NCBI GenBank assembly: GCA_944326625.1
Contig: CALVER010000045.1
Coordinates: 1-9,558 of the forward strand
Source of the DNA: Candidatus Gastranaerophilales bacterium
Lineage (GTDB): Bacteria; Cyanobacteriota; Vampirovibrionia; Gastranaerophilales; Gastranaerophilaceae
DNA: 9,558 nucleotides
Direction: 5' to 3'
The notes under the pieces were generated by a model. That model was given only the letters and a program-made list of their open reading frames with translations. It did not search any database and had not been told where the DNA came from. This document shows, piece by piece, positions 1 through 4,990 of this stretch (within the stretch, counting starts at the first letter, position 1; every line of letters begins with the position of its first letter). Made by a program: the position numbers and the translations under genes.

Positions 1-603
1 ATGACAATTCCGACATTGATTAGTAATTATAAAAAGAACATTGTCGAGACCCGTATAAAGAATTTTTACTCTGTTATGGCTGCGGCGAGCAAAATGTGTA
101 TTGCTGAATCAGGCGCCTCATGGGCTTCAGGATTAACCCATGCGTTTTCAAGCCTTGATGTTGATGAGTTTAGAGATTGGTTTAGCGGACATCTTGCAAA
201 ATATTTAAAAATTGCCGATCAAAAAGATTACGATGACGGTATATTGATAAAGCTTATGGACGGTTCAGGTGCTGCATTTTACTATCACCACGTTGTTTTT
301 TGTATTGATTACAATGCGTGTGTTAAAACGTTAAAGGATGATTTTGATGATTCTATATATATGTTCTACATAAGAGGCGGTCTGGACGGCAAAAACGCAT
401 TTGCTTTTCAACTCAATCCTGAAAAAGGTTTCAAGACATATGATGTGTGCTGGGATGGTACAAGAGACGGTGCTATGACAGTGGCCGAATGTGAGTACGC
501 TGATGAGTATTACGGATGCGACAGTGCAGGACACAAGCTTTGCGCCAAACTTCTTGAAATAGACGGCTGGAAAATTAAAGAAGATTATCCTGTTAAATTT
601 TAA
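1..603 (+). CDS. Type IV pilin-like (pseudopilin) protein, 5'-truncated by the window edge
   Basis: The frame is open from base 1 to the TAA at 601-603 and gives 200 residues. The first residues, MTIPTLISNYKK, match the stretch that directly follows the hydrophobic N-terminal helix in prepilin-type proteins of Melainabacteria (the usual text is a hydrophobic GVVAA, then MTIPTLI). The first ATG is therefore probably internal, and the prepilin peptidase site and helix lie upstream of the window. The rest looks like a soluble pilin head: a short amphipathic helix (about 9-35), then a Cys-rich C-terminal half (C101, C107, C150, C164, C173, C181) ending in GWKIKEDYPVKF, a hallmark ending of this group as I recall it. 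Such proteins are expected in a type IV pilus or type II-like pseudopilus at the inner membrane. The specific role is unknown. The gene ends tail-to-tail with the formyltransferase gene, overlapping it by 11 bases. I am fairly sure of the family and of the truncation, and unsure of the function. Confidence 0.72.
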   Translation: MTIPTLISNYKKNIVETRIKNFYSVMAAASKMCIAESGASWASGLTHAFSSLDVDEFRDWFSGHLAKYLKIADQKDYDDGILIKLMDGSGAAFYYHHVVFCIDYNACVKTLKDDFDDSIYMFYIRGGLDGKNAFAFQLNPEKGFKTYDVCWDGTRDGAMTVAECEYADEYYGCDSAGHKLCAKLLEIDGWKIKEDYPVKF

Positions 604-1528
604 CATAATTATTTATGATAAATTTTGTGAGCGGTGAAAGGCTGTAAGCTTTCAAACCGCTCATTTTTATTGCTTTGCCGTCTTTTGCGCAGATTGTAAG
701 GGAGCGGGTTTTGGAACATTTTGCAATAATTTGTCCTGCTGCACCCGATTTGTGCAAAATCCTTGCTTTATAAGGATTTACTATAAAAAATACGGTTTTG
801 TATGTGATATATGTCGGAAGATAAGGGTGAAGCGCGCGGATTGTGTTTAAAATCTCAGCGGAAGTTTGATTTTTAAAATCCAGCATTTTTTCATCTCCGG
901 AAATGTTCGGAAAATAGCTCGCCTTAGCTTCATTTTGTTCAACAGGCTGAATTATTCCGGCATTTAAACGTTTTAAAACCTCACAAGCCAAAAGCCGCGC
1001 CTGAAAAACGGTTTTTTCTTTCAATTCTTTTGCCGTGTCACAGGGAAGAATGTCGATTTTTTGCTGAGCAAGCACCGGGCCTTTATCCAATTCCTCCGTC
1101 ATAAGGTGAAATGTCACGCCGGATTGGGTTTCGCCGTGAAGTATTGTTTGGATGTAAGGGTTCGGACCTCTGTATTCGGGCAAAAGCGACGGGTGTACGT
1201 TTATCGTCGCAATGGTCGGAAGGTCTATTATTTCTTTTTTTAACTTTTCGCTCCATGTTCCGACAAAGATTACATCCGCGTTAAGTTTTATAATCTCGCG
1301 TTTGAATTCTTCGGAATTGGCTGATTTACACTTGATTTCTCTGATTTTGCGCTCTTTTATCATTGTAACCTCGGGCGAGCTTTTGAAAAAATCCAACAAA
1401 AACAGCTTAAATTTATTCATTGTCGTCCGTTCATGCCTGAAAACCGCAGCGAGTTCAAATCCGGAATCTTTGACACCTTCCATAAGGTTTGCAAGCATTT
1501 CGCCTTTTCCTAAAATTACTACTTTCAT
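593..1528 (-). CDS. Fmt-like formyltransferase (10-formyltetrahydrofolate-dependent family)
   Basis: This 311-residue protein has the formyltransferase fold of Fmt, PurN and ArnA. An N-terminal Rossmann-like start (MKVVILGKGE) leads to the catalytic block INVHPSLLPEYRGPNP (about 109-124), with Asn110 and His112, and then ELDKG with Asp148. These are the expected Asn/His/Asp catalytic residues. A smaller C-terminal domain (about 205-311) resembles the OB-like domain of Fmt, and the total length matches Fmt (about 310-315). However, the Fmt loop of the PDRPAGRGKK type, which contacts initiator tRNA, is missing and residues 30-60 look unrelated. The usual RGAAP is RGPNP, which is commoner in formyltransferases acting on amino sugars or other small amines. 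I therefore call it a formyltransferase of unknown substrate rather than fmt. The start has GAGGGG just upstream (1531-1536) and lies 9 bases after smpB, so the two are probably cotranscribed. The last codons contain the terminator of the opposing gene. Confidence 0.8.
   Translation of the reverse strand: MKVVILGKGEMLANLMEGVKDSGFELAAVFRHERTTMNKFKLFLLDFFKSSPEVTMIKERKIREIKCKSANSEEFKREIIKLNADVIFVGTWSEKLKKEIIDLPTIATINVHPSLLPEYRGPNPYIQTILHGETQSGVTFHLMTEELDKGPVLAQQKIDILPCDTAKELKEKTVFQARLLACEVLKRLNAGIIQPVEQNEAKASYFPNISGDEKMLDFKNQTSAEILNTIRALHPYLPTYITYKTVFFIVNPYKARILHKSGAAGQIIAKCSKTRSLTICAKDGKAIKMSGLKAYSLSPLTKFIINNYVKI
628..668 (+). terminator. Intrinsic terminator of the pilin-like gene, inside the 3' end of the convergent gene
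   Basis: TGAGCGGT (628-635) pairs perfectly with ACCGCTCA (656-663). An inner GAAAG/CTTTC stem (636-640 with 649-653) extends it after a 2-base bulge (654-655). A TTTTT run follows at 664-668. The T-run lies on the rightward side only, so the element fits termination of the + strand transcript about 25 bases after its stop. It lies entirely within the last codons of the leftward formyltransferase gene, so those bases also encode protein. Confidence 0.75.
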
Positions 1529-1537
1529 AACCCCTCG

Positions 1538-1990
1538 TTAATATTTTATTTTGGATGCACGTTCAATTTCGCGTTTCTGGTCTTTTTTCGCAAGCGCGTC
1601 GCGTTTGTCGTGAAGCTTTTTACCTTTTGCCAGCCCTATTTCGACTTTTGCAAGACTTCCTTGAAAAAATACCTCAAGCGGTACAATTGTGTAATTCTCC
1701 TTTTTAACTTTGCTTTGAAGTTTCAGGATTTCTTTTTTTGTCAATAAAAGTTTGCGGGTACGCTCGGGGTCTTTGTTATAGCGGTTTCCCTGCTCGTACG
1801 GCGATATGTGGCATTTGTATAAAAAGATTTCATTATCTTCGATTTTGCAAAAGCTGTCTTTTAAATTAATCGCGTTATTGCGGATTGATTTAATCTCGGT
1901 TCCTGAAAGCACAATTCCGGCTACGAATTTATCAAAAATAAGGTAGTCGTGAAAGGCTTTTCGATTTGTTGTGACAACTTTTCTTTCCAT
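1538..1990 (-). CDS. smpB: SsrA-binding protein SmpB
   Basis: This 150-residue protein binds tmRNA and delivers it to stalled ribosomes for trans-translation in the cytoplasm. It shows the full SmpB pattern: an N-terminal TTNRKAFHDYLI, the beta-barrel element GIVLSGTEIKSIRNN (about 25-40), the tmRNA-contact region with CHISPYEQGNRYNKDPERTRKLLL, the strand YTIVPLEVFF, then GLAKGKKLHDKRD and a basic tail ending ASKIKY. That tail is the part that enters the mRNA channel. The length is normal for the family. The gene starts 7 bases after the ABC ATPase stop and precedes the formyltransferase gene by 9 bases, so it sits inside the leftward block. No Shine-Dalgarno sequence precedes the ATG. Instead an extended -10 promoter lies just upstream, so its own leaderless transcript is possible. 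Confidence 0.97.
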   Translation of the reverse strand: MERKVVTTNRKAFHDYLIFDKFVAGIVLSGTEIKSIRNNAINLKDSFCKIEDNEIFLYKCHISPYEQGNRYNKDPERTRKLLLTKKEILKLQSKVKKENYTIVPLEVFFQGSLAKVEIGLAKGKKLHDKRDALAKKDQKREIERASKIKY

Positions 1991-1996
1991 AAAATG

Positions 1997-2005
1997 ATTA
2001 TATCA
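1997..2005 (-). promoter_or_regulatory. Candidate extended -10 promoter for smpB
   Basis: Read on the minus strand this is TGATATAAT, a perfect extended -10 (TGn then TATAAT), lying at the very end of the ABC ATPase gene. Six bases (CATTTT) separate it from the smpB ATG, so initiation about 7 bases downstream would fall on the A of the start codon and give a leaderless mRNA. No convincing -35 hexamer is visible, which an extended -10 can tolerate. The assignment is by pattern only, and AT-rich DNA makes such matches commoner. Confidence 0.45.
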
Positions 2006-2957
2006 TGGATTTTGCCAAAAAGCATTTTACGTAGTGTGTATCCGTAATTCGGGTTTCGTCGGGCATTTTTTCGCGGCACACAGGCATGCAATAAGGACAG
2101 CGTGTATGGAATTTGCAGCCTTGAGGAAGCGCTGAGGGTGAGGGCAGGTCGCCTTCAAGAATAATTTTATCGCCTTTTGTAATTTTTGGTACTGAGCTTA
2201 AAAGCGCCTTTGTATAGGGATGTTCGGGCGTGAAGAAAATCTCGTCGGTTTTTCCCAGCTCCACAATCTCGCCCAGATACATTATCGCAACCCTGTCAGA
2301 CAAATATTTTATTACGCTTAAATCATGTGAAATAAATAAAAAAGTCAGGTTGAAATCGTCTTTTAAATCCTTCAAAAGGTTAATAATCTGCGCTTGAATA
2401 CTGACGTCCAACGCGCTGACAGGTTCATCCGCAAGAATAAATTCGGGGTTAAGAATAAGCGCGCGGGCTATTGCAATTCTCTGTCTCTGCCCGCCGGAAA
2501 ATTCGTGCGGATAAAGGTTCAGACAATCTTTGTCAAGTCCGACTTTGCATGCTGTTTCGACAACTTTTTGTCGGATTTCTTCATCAGTAAGGTTCGTGTT
2601 AATTTTTAGCGGCTCTTTGAGGGTGTCAAAAATTTTCATTTTCGGGTTCAAACTCGCATAAGGGTTCTGGAAAACCATCTGCGCTTTTTTACGGAATTCT
2701 TTTAATTCTGCCTTTTGCATTTGCAAAATATTTTTGCCGTCAAAAATAATTTCACCGTTACTTGCTGCTTCAAGAAGAATAATTGCCTTTGCAAGAGTTG
2801 ATTTGCCGCATCCGGATTCCCCGGCAACCGCAAGTATCTCGCCTTTTTTAATATCAAGCGAAAGATTGTTCACGGCATGAATTGTTTCTTTCTCTCCTAA
2901 AATTCCCCGTTGTGATTTGTATTCAACCGATAAATTTTTGATTTCCAAAAGTGTCAT
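1998..2957 (-). CDS. Oligopeptide/dipeptide-type ABC transporter ATP-binding protein (OppF/DppF-like)
   Basis: This 319-residue ATPase would energise import of peptides or a related solute (nickel in some relatives) from the inner face of the inner membrane. The motifs appear in order: Walker A GESGCGKST (46-54), Q-loop Gln97, signature SGGQR (154-158), Walker B FILADE with Asp177 and Glu178, D-loop SALD, and switch His211. The C-terminal extension is the oligopeptide-transporter type: HPYTKALLSSVPK (246-258) then GDLPSPSALPQGCKFHTRCP, with Cys281, Cys287, Cys294 and Cys312. In relatives these cysteines have been linked to a [4Fe-4S] cluster. The RxxAQMVFQNPYASLNP region favours the OppF/DppF half over OppD. 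No permease, partner ATPase or binding protein is present in the window, so those genes must lie elsewhere. There is no Shine-Dalgarno sequence before the ATG. It precedes smpB by 7 bases. Confidence 0.92.
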   Translation of the reverse strand: MTLLEIKNLSVEYKSQRGILGEKETIHAVNNLSLDIKKGEILAVAGESGCGKSTLAKAIILLEAASNGEIIFDGKNILQMQKAELKEFRKKAQMVFQNPYASLNPKMKIFDTLKEPLKINTNLTDEEIRQKVVETACKVGLDKDCLNLYPHEFSGGQRQRIAIARALILNPEFILADEPVSALDVSIQAQIINLLKDLKDDFNLTFLFISHDLSVIKYLSDRVAIMYLGEIVELGKTDEIFFTPEHPYTKALLSSVPKITKGDKIILEGDLPSPSALPQGCKFHTRCPYCMPVCREKMPDETRITDTHYVKCFLAKSMI

Positions 2958-2966
2958 ATTGTTAAT

Positions 2967-2993
2967 TTTATATTATTTGTAAATATATTGCAA
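2967..2993 (-). promoter_or_regulatory. Weak candidate promoter for the ABC ATPase gene
   Basis: On the minus strand TTGCAA (2993-2988) is followed after 15 bases by TATAAA (2972-2967), which lies 9 bases before the ATG. The spacer is short and the -35 is only a partial match. If used, transcription would start within a few bases of the start codon. The region is so AT-rich that the match may be chance. Confidence 0.3.
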
Positions 2994-3006
2994 TCAGTTG
3001 CTTGAT

Positions 3007-3128
3007 GAATTTCAATGTGAAATCCCCTCTCCCTACCCCCGCCCCCGAATTTCAAACACTCGCAAGCTCGTGTTGAAATTCAACCCCCGCCCTCAAGGGG
3101 TGGGGGTTGCTTCGTGAACGAAGTTCAC
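3007..3128. repeat. Cluster of short repeats and hairpins between recR and the ABC ATPase gene
   Basis: This is most of the 203-bp gap between the two leftward genes; I see no coding potential in it. GAATTTCAA occurs directly at 3007-3015 and 3047-3055 and inverted at 3073-3081, so 3047-3081 can form a hairpin with 9 paired bases at its base. CAACCCCCGCCC at 3081-3092 pairs with GGGGTGGGGGTTG (3097-3109), one G-T pair included, for a very stable hairpin of about 12 pairs with a tiny loop. GTGAAC (3114-3119) pairs with GTTCAC (3123-3128). The C-run block CCCCCGCCC occurs twice (from 3036 and from 3084). None of the hairpins is followed by a T-run on the minus strand, so this is not a standard terminator. 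It looks like a repetitive extragenic element rather than a single regulator. Confidence 0.7.
3024..3046 (-). other. G-quadruplex-capable motif
   Basis: On the minus strand, which is the RNA-like strand for recR and the ABC ATPase gene, four G-runs follow one another: 5 G (3046-3042), 5 G (3040-3036), 3 G (3033-3031) and 4 G (3027-3024). The loops are 1, 2 and 3 bases. This meets the strict four-tract rule for an intramolecular quadruplex and stands out in AT-rich surroundings. It lies about 70-90 bases upstream of the ABC ATPase start codon. Confidence 0.7.
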
Positions 3129-3162
3129 AGAAAAAACACACCTCACTTCACTCACGTTAAAA

Positions 3163-3759
3163 TTATAATTCGCGTCTGCCTTCAATTGCTTTTGCAAGTG
3201 TGATTTCGTCGGCATATTCCAAATCCGCGCCGACAGGAAGCCCGAAGGCAATTCTGGAAATCTTTATCCCGAACGGTTTGATTAATTTTGTTAAATAAAG
3301 GCTTGTGGCTTCACCCTCAACTGACGGCGGAAGTGCGAGAATAATCTCCCGCACTTTATCGTCTGTCAACCGGTTTAAAAGCTCTTTTATTCTTATATCG
3401 TCCGCACCGATTCCGTCCATAGGCGATATAAGCCCCTGCAAAACATGATAAAGCCCTTTGTATTCGTTTGTTTTTTCGATTGCGATTAAATCTTTTGTCT
3501 CCGCAACAACGCATATAGTGCCTCTGTCGCGTGAGGGTGACGTACAGATTTCGCACGGGCTTTCAGATGAAATATTAAAACATATTTCGCAGGTTTTTGT
3601 ATTCTGTTTTGCGTCAATCATTGCGCGTGCAAATTTTTCCACCTCTGAAACAGGCATTCTGAGTAAATAAAACGCCATTCGCTGTGCGGATTTTGGCCCG
3701 ACAGAGGGGAATTTTTGAAAATGTTCTATTAATGCTGCAATGGATTTCGGATAAATCAT
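3163..3759 (-). CDS. recR: Recombination mediator protein RecR
   Basis: RecR works with RecO (and RecF) to load RecA on single-stranded DNA during gap repair. The 198-residue length is standard. An N-terminal helix-hairpin-helix stretch (FPSVGPKSAQRMAFYLL, about 17-33) is followed by the C4 zinc finger Cys57, Cys60, Cys69 and Cys72. The Toprim domain (about 80-175) has VVAETKDLIAIE, the PMDGIG loop and SVEGEAT. The C-terminal stretch ends in LEYADEITLAKAIEGRREL, the diagnostic RecR tail that carries the Walker B-like element. The start codon overlaps the ybaB stop as TGATG, sharing base 3759, which indicates translational coupling to ybaB. This ybaB-recR pairing is the common bacterial arrangement, but dnaX, often upstream of ybaB, is not there. 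Confidence 0.97.
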   Translation of the reverse strand: MIYPKSIAALIEHFQKFPSVGPKSAQRMAFYLLRMPVSEVEKFARAMIDAKQNTKTCEICFNISSESPCEICTSPSRDRGTICVVAETKDLIAIEKTNEYKGLYHVLQGLISPMDGIGADDIRIKELLNRLTDDKVREIILALPPSVEGEATSLYLTKLIKPFGIKISRIAFGLPVGADLEYADEITLAKAIEGRREL

Positions 3760-4091
3760 CAGAATAGTCCCGGAATATTAATTCCGCCGGTGACGGATTT
3801 CATTTTGCTTTCCATCAAGTCGGTTGCTTTCATGCTTGCCTGTAAAATTGCTGTTGTAACGATATCTTCAACCATTTCAACAACTTCGGGATCAACTGAT
3901 TCCGGATTGTCGGGGTCAAGTGCTTCCGGTTTTAATTTGATTGATTTAAATCTGCCTTGCCCGTCACAGGTTACAACAACCGCTCCGCCTGCTGCTTCGC
4001 CGGTTACTTCTGTTTTGGAAAGCTCATCCTGTGTTTCTTTTAATTTTTTTTGTAAATTTTGAGCCTGTTTCATCATTTGCATGATATTCAT
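3759..4091 (-). CDS. ybaB: YbaB/EbfC family nucleoid-associated protein
   Basis: This small dimeric DNA-binding protein of the YbaB/EbfC family is encoded beside recR in many bacteria. I chose the ATG at 4089-4091 (110 residues, MNIMQMMKQAQ) because it gives the family's usual N-terminus. A strong GGGAGG Shine-Dalgarno (4100-4105) also lies 8 bases upstream of it; a longer frame from 4121 would bury that site. The N-terminal amphipathic helix (about 4-28, rich in Lys, Gln and Glu) precedes the beta-sheet core AAGGAVVVTCDGQGRFKSIKL (written here as two blocks: AAGGAVVVTCDG and QGRFKSIKL). A long helix with VEDIVTTAILQA follows, then the glycine-rich tail GGINIPGLF. The stop overlaps the recR start by one base. 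The gene shares its promoter region with the divergent metalloprotease gene. Confidence 0.95.
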   Translation of the reverse strand: MNIMQMMKQAQNLQKKLKETQDELSKTEVTGEAAGGAVVVTCDGQGRFKSIKLKPEALDPDNPESVDPEVVEMVEDIVTTAILQASMKATDLMESKMKSVTGGINIPGLF

Positions 4092-4099
4092 GTAATTAT

Positions 4100-4105
4100 C
4101 CTCCC
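4100..4105 (-). promoter_or_regulatory. Strong ribosome binding site that fixes the ybaB start
   Basis: The minus-strand reading is GGGAGG, 8 bases before the ATG at 4091. It settles the 110-residue start over an upstream in-frame ATG at 4121. Confidence 0.85.
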
Positions 4106-4126
4106 TATAGCCCTGTATCAATTTTT

Positions 4127-4136
4127 ATTATACAAT
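4127..4136. promoter_or_regulatory. Overlapping divergent -10 elements for ybaB-recR and the metalloprotease gene
   Basis: The sequence ATTATACAAT reads TATAAT on the minus strand (4132-4127), a perfect -10 placed about 36 bases before the ybaB ATG. On the plus strand it reads TACAAT (4131-4136, five of six matches). The plus-strand hexamer ends 7 bases before the metalloprotease ATG at 4143, so its transcript could be leaderless. Neither direction has a clear -35. If both are used, polymerase can occupy only one at a time, so the two directions would compete. Confidence 0.45.
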
Positions 4137-4142
4137 AAAAAT

Positions 4143-4913
4143 ATGAAGAAGGAAACTTATTTACAAGAGTCTTTACGAAAAGGCAGAATTATGCGCTGGA
4201 CGTGTAAGATGCCTTTGAAAGTGTATATTGCTCCAATGAAGTTCTATTCAAAGCAGGGACAGGATTCGCGATACCGTGCCATGGTTAAGCGTGCGCTTGA
4301 TGCGTGGCAGGCTGCAACAAAAGGCAGAGTATCATTTACTGTTGTTAATACGCTTCTGGAATCTCAGATTAATGTTGATTGGAAACGGGTTGAACGAAAA
4401 GCGCTCGGACACTGTTATTTCGATTATGACGGCGCAAATCGTTTGTACAGTGCAGAGGTAAATATCGGGTTGACTGACGGGCTTATTCACAGAGATTATA
4501 TGGATGACGGAGAGGTTTATCATACTATTTTACATGAAATAGGTCATGCCGTCGGTCTCGGGCACAGTCCTTTCCCGAAAGATATTATGTACACACCGCA
4601 CCAAAAAGGTGTTTTATCAATTTCGCCGTGCGACGCTTTAACTTTAAATTGGCTTTACAGCCTGCCTATGGGAGCAACGGCCGACGATGTCGCTTCCAAA
4701 TATCAGGTGAGCGGCTCCGATATTGATGAAATGATTGCTAAAGTTATTCAAAAACACGGCGGTAAAGAAAGTTCTCCGGCTCCTAAGGTCAAGCGCAGAG
4801 ATTTGTTGGATGAGCAGGAATCCATTGCTAATTTAAGAAAATATCATCTTACTCTTCAAAATGTAAAAATTCCCGAAGATATGCGTAAGTATTTCTTGAA
4901 ACCCAAAGACTGA
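4143..4913 (+). CDS. Matrixin-type (metzincin) zinc metalloprotease without a visible signal peptide
   Basis: This 256-residue protein has the metzincin zinc site HEIGHAVGLGH (131-141), with ligands His131, His135 and His141 and catalytic Glu132. The Met-turn DIMYTP follows at 147-152 (Met149). The preceding domain fits a peptidase M10/M12-like catalytic fold: PLKVYIAPMKFYS near 24-36 as the first strand, then the helix YRAMVKRALDAWQAAT (44-59). The C-terminal part (about 178-256) is charged and unrecognised. No hydrophobic signal peptide or membrane segment precedes the catalytic domain, which is odd for a family that is mostly secreted. I chose the ATG at 4143, about 7 bases after a -10-like TACAAT, although there is no Shine-Dalgarno. 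An alternative start is the ATG at 4191 (MRWTCKMPLKV), preceded by AAGG. The substrate is unknown. It stands alone between the ybaB-recR block and the acc operon. Confidence 0.85.
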   Translation: MKKETYLQESLRKGRIMRWTCKMPLKVYIAPMKFYSKQGQDSRYRAMVKRALDAWQAATKGRVSFTVVNTLLESQINVDWKRVERKALGHCYFDYDGANRLYSAEVNIGLTDGLIHRDYMDDGEVYHTILHEIGHAVGLGHSPFPKDIMYTPHQKGVLSISPCDALTLNWLYSLPMGATADDVASKYQVSGSDIDEMIAKVIQKHGGKESSPAPKVKRRDLLDEQESIANLRKYHLTLQNVKIPEDMRKYFLKPKD

Positions 4914-4931
4914 AAGACTTTCGGTATTTTG

Positions 4932-4959
4932 TTGATAAGTTTTATTTTTTGTGTATAAT
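4932..4959 (+). promoter_or_regulatory. Sigma70-type promoter of the accD operon
   Basis: TTGATA (4932-4937, five of six to consensus) is followed after 16 bases by a perfect TATAAT (4954-4959). Transcription would begin near 4966, leaving a leader of about 25 bases. That leader includes AAGGA at 4974-4978, 12 bases before the accD ATG, a rather long spacing for a Shine-Dalgarno. This is the best promoter in the window. Confidence 0.8.
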
Positions 4960-4990
4960 GAAAAAAGGGATATAAGGAAAATTTAATATT

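Noticed and set aside
331..606. A 91-residue antisense frame opposite the pilin-like gene
   Set aside because: It lies opposite a recognised coding sequence and shows no domain or ribosome site.
1212..1541. A 109-residue open frame opposite the formyltransferase gene
   Set aside because: It is a low-complexity, Ser- and Leu-rich translation of the antisense strand with no recognisable domain.
3007..3128. CRISPR array
   Set aside because: Only two direct copies of a 9-base unit, with no regular spacers and no cas genes.
4092..4121. Longer ybaB start at 4121 (10 extra residues)
   Set aside because: The extra residues are not family-like and the strong GGGAGG site at 4100-4105 points to the ATG at 4091.
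4059..4142. Extension of the metalloprotease gene upstream to a TTG, which would add a hydrophobic stretch (HVIILPIALYQFLLY) resembling a signal peptide
   Set aside because: The extension reads antisense through the ybaB Shine-Dalgarno and first codons, starts at TTG without a ribosome site, and the family-like sequence begins only after 4143. It remains the one route to an exported form, so orthologue starts would decide.
4905..4935. Possible terminator after the metalloprotease gene (AAAG...CTTT with a following T-rich stretch)
   Set aside because: Only four pairs plus two beyond a mismatch, with no continuous T-run; too weak to call.
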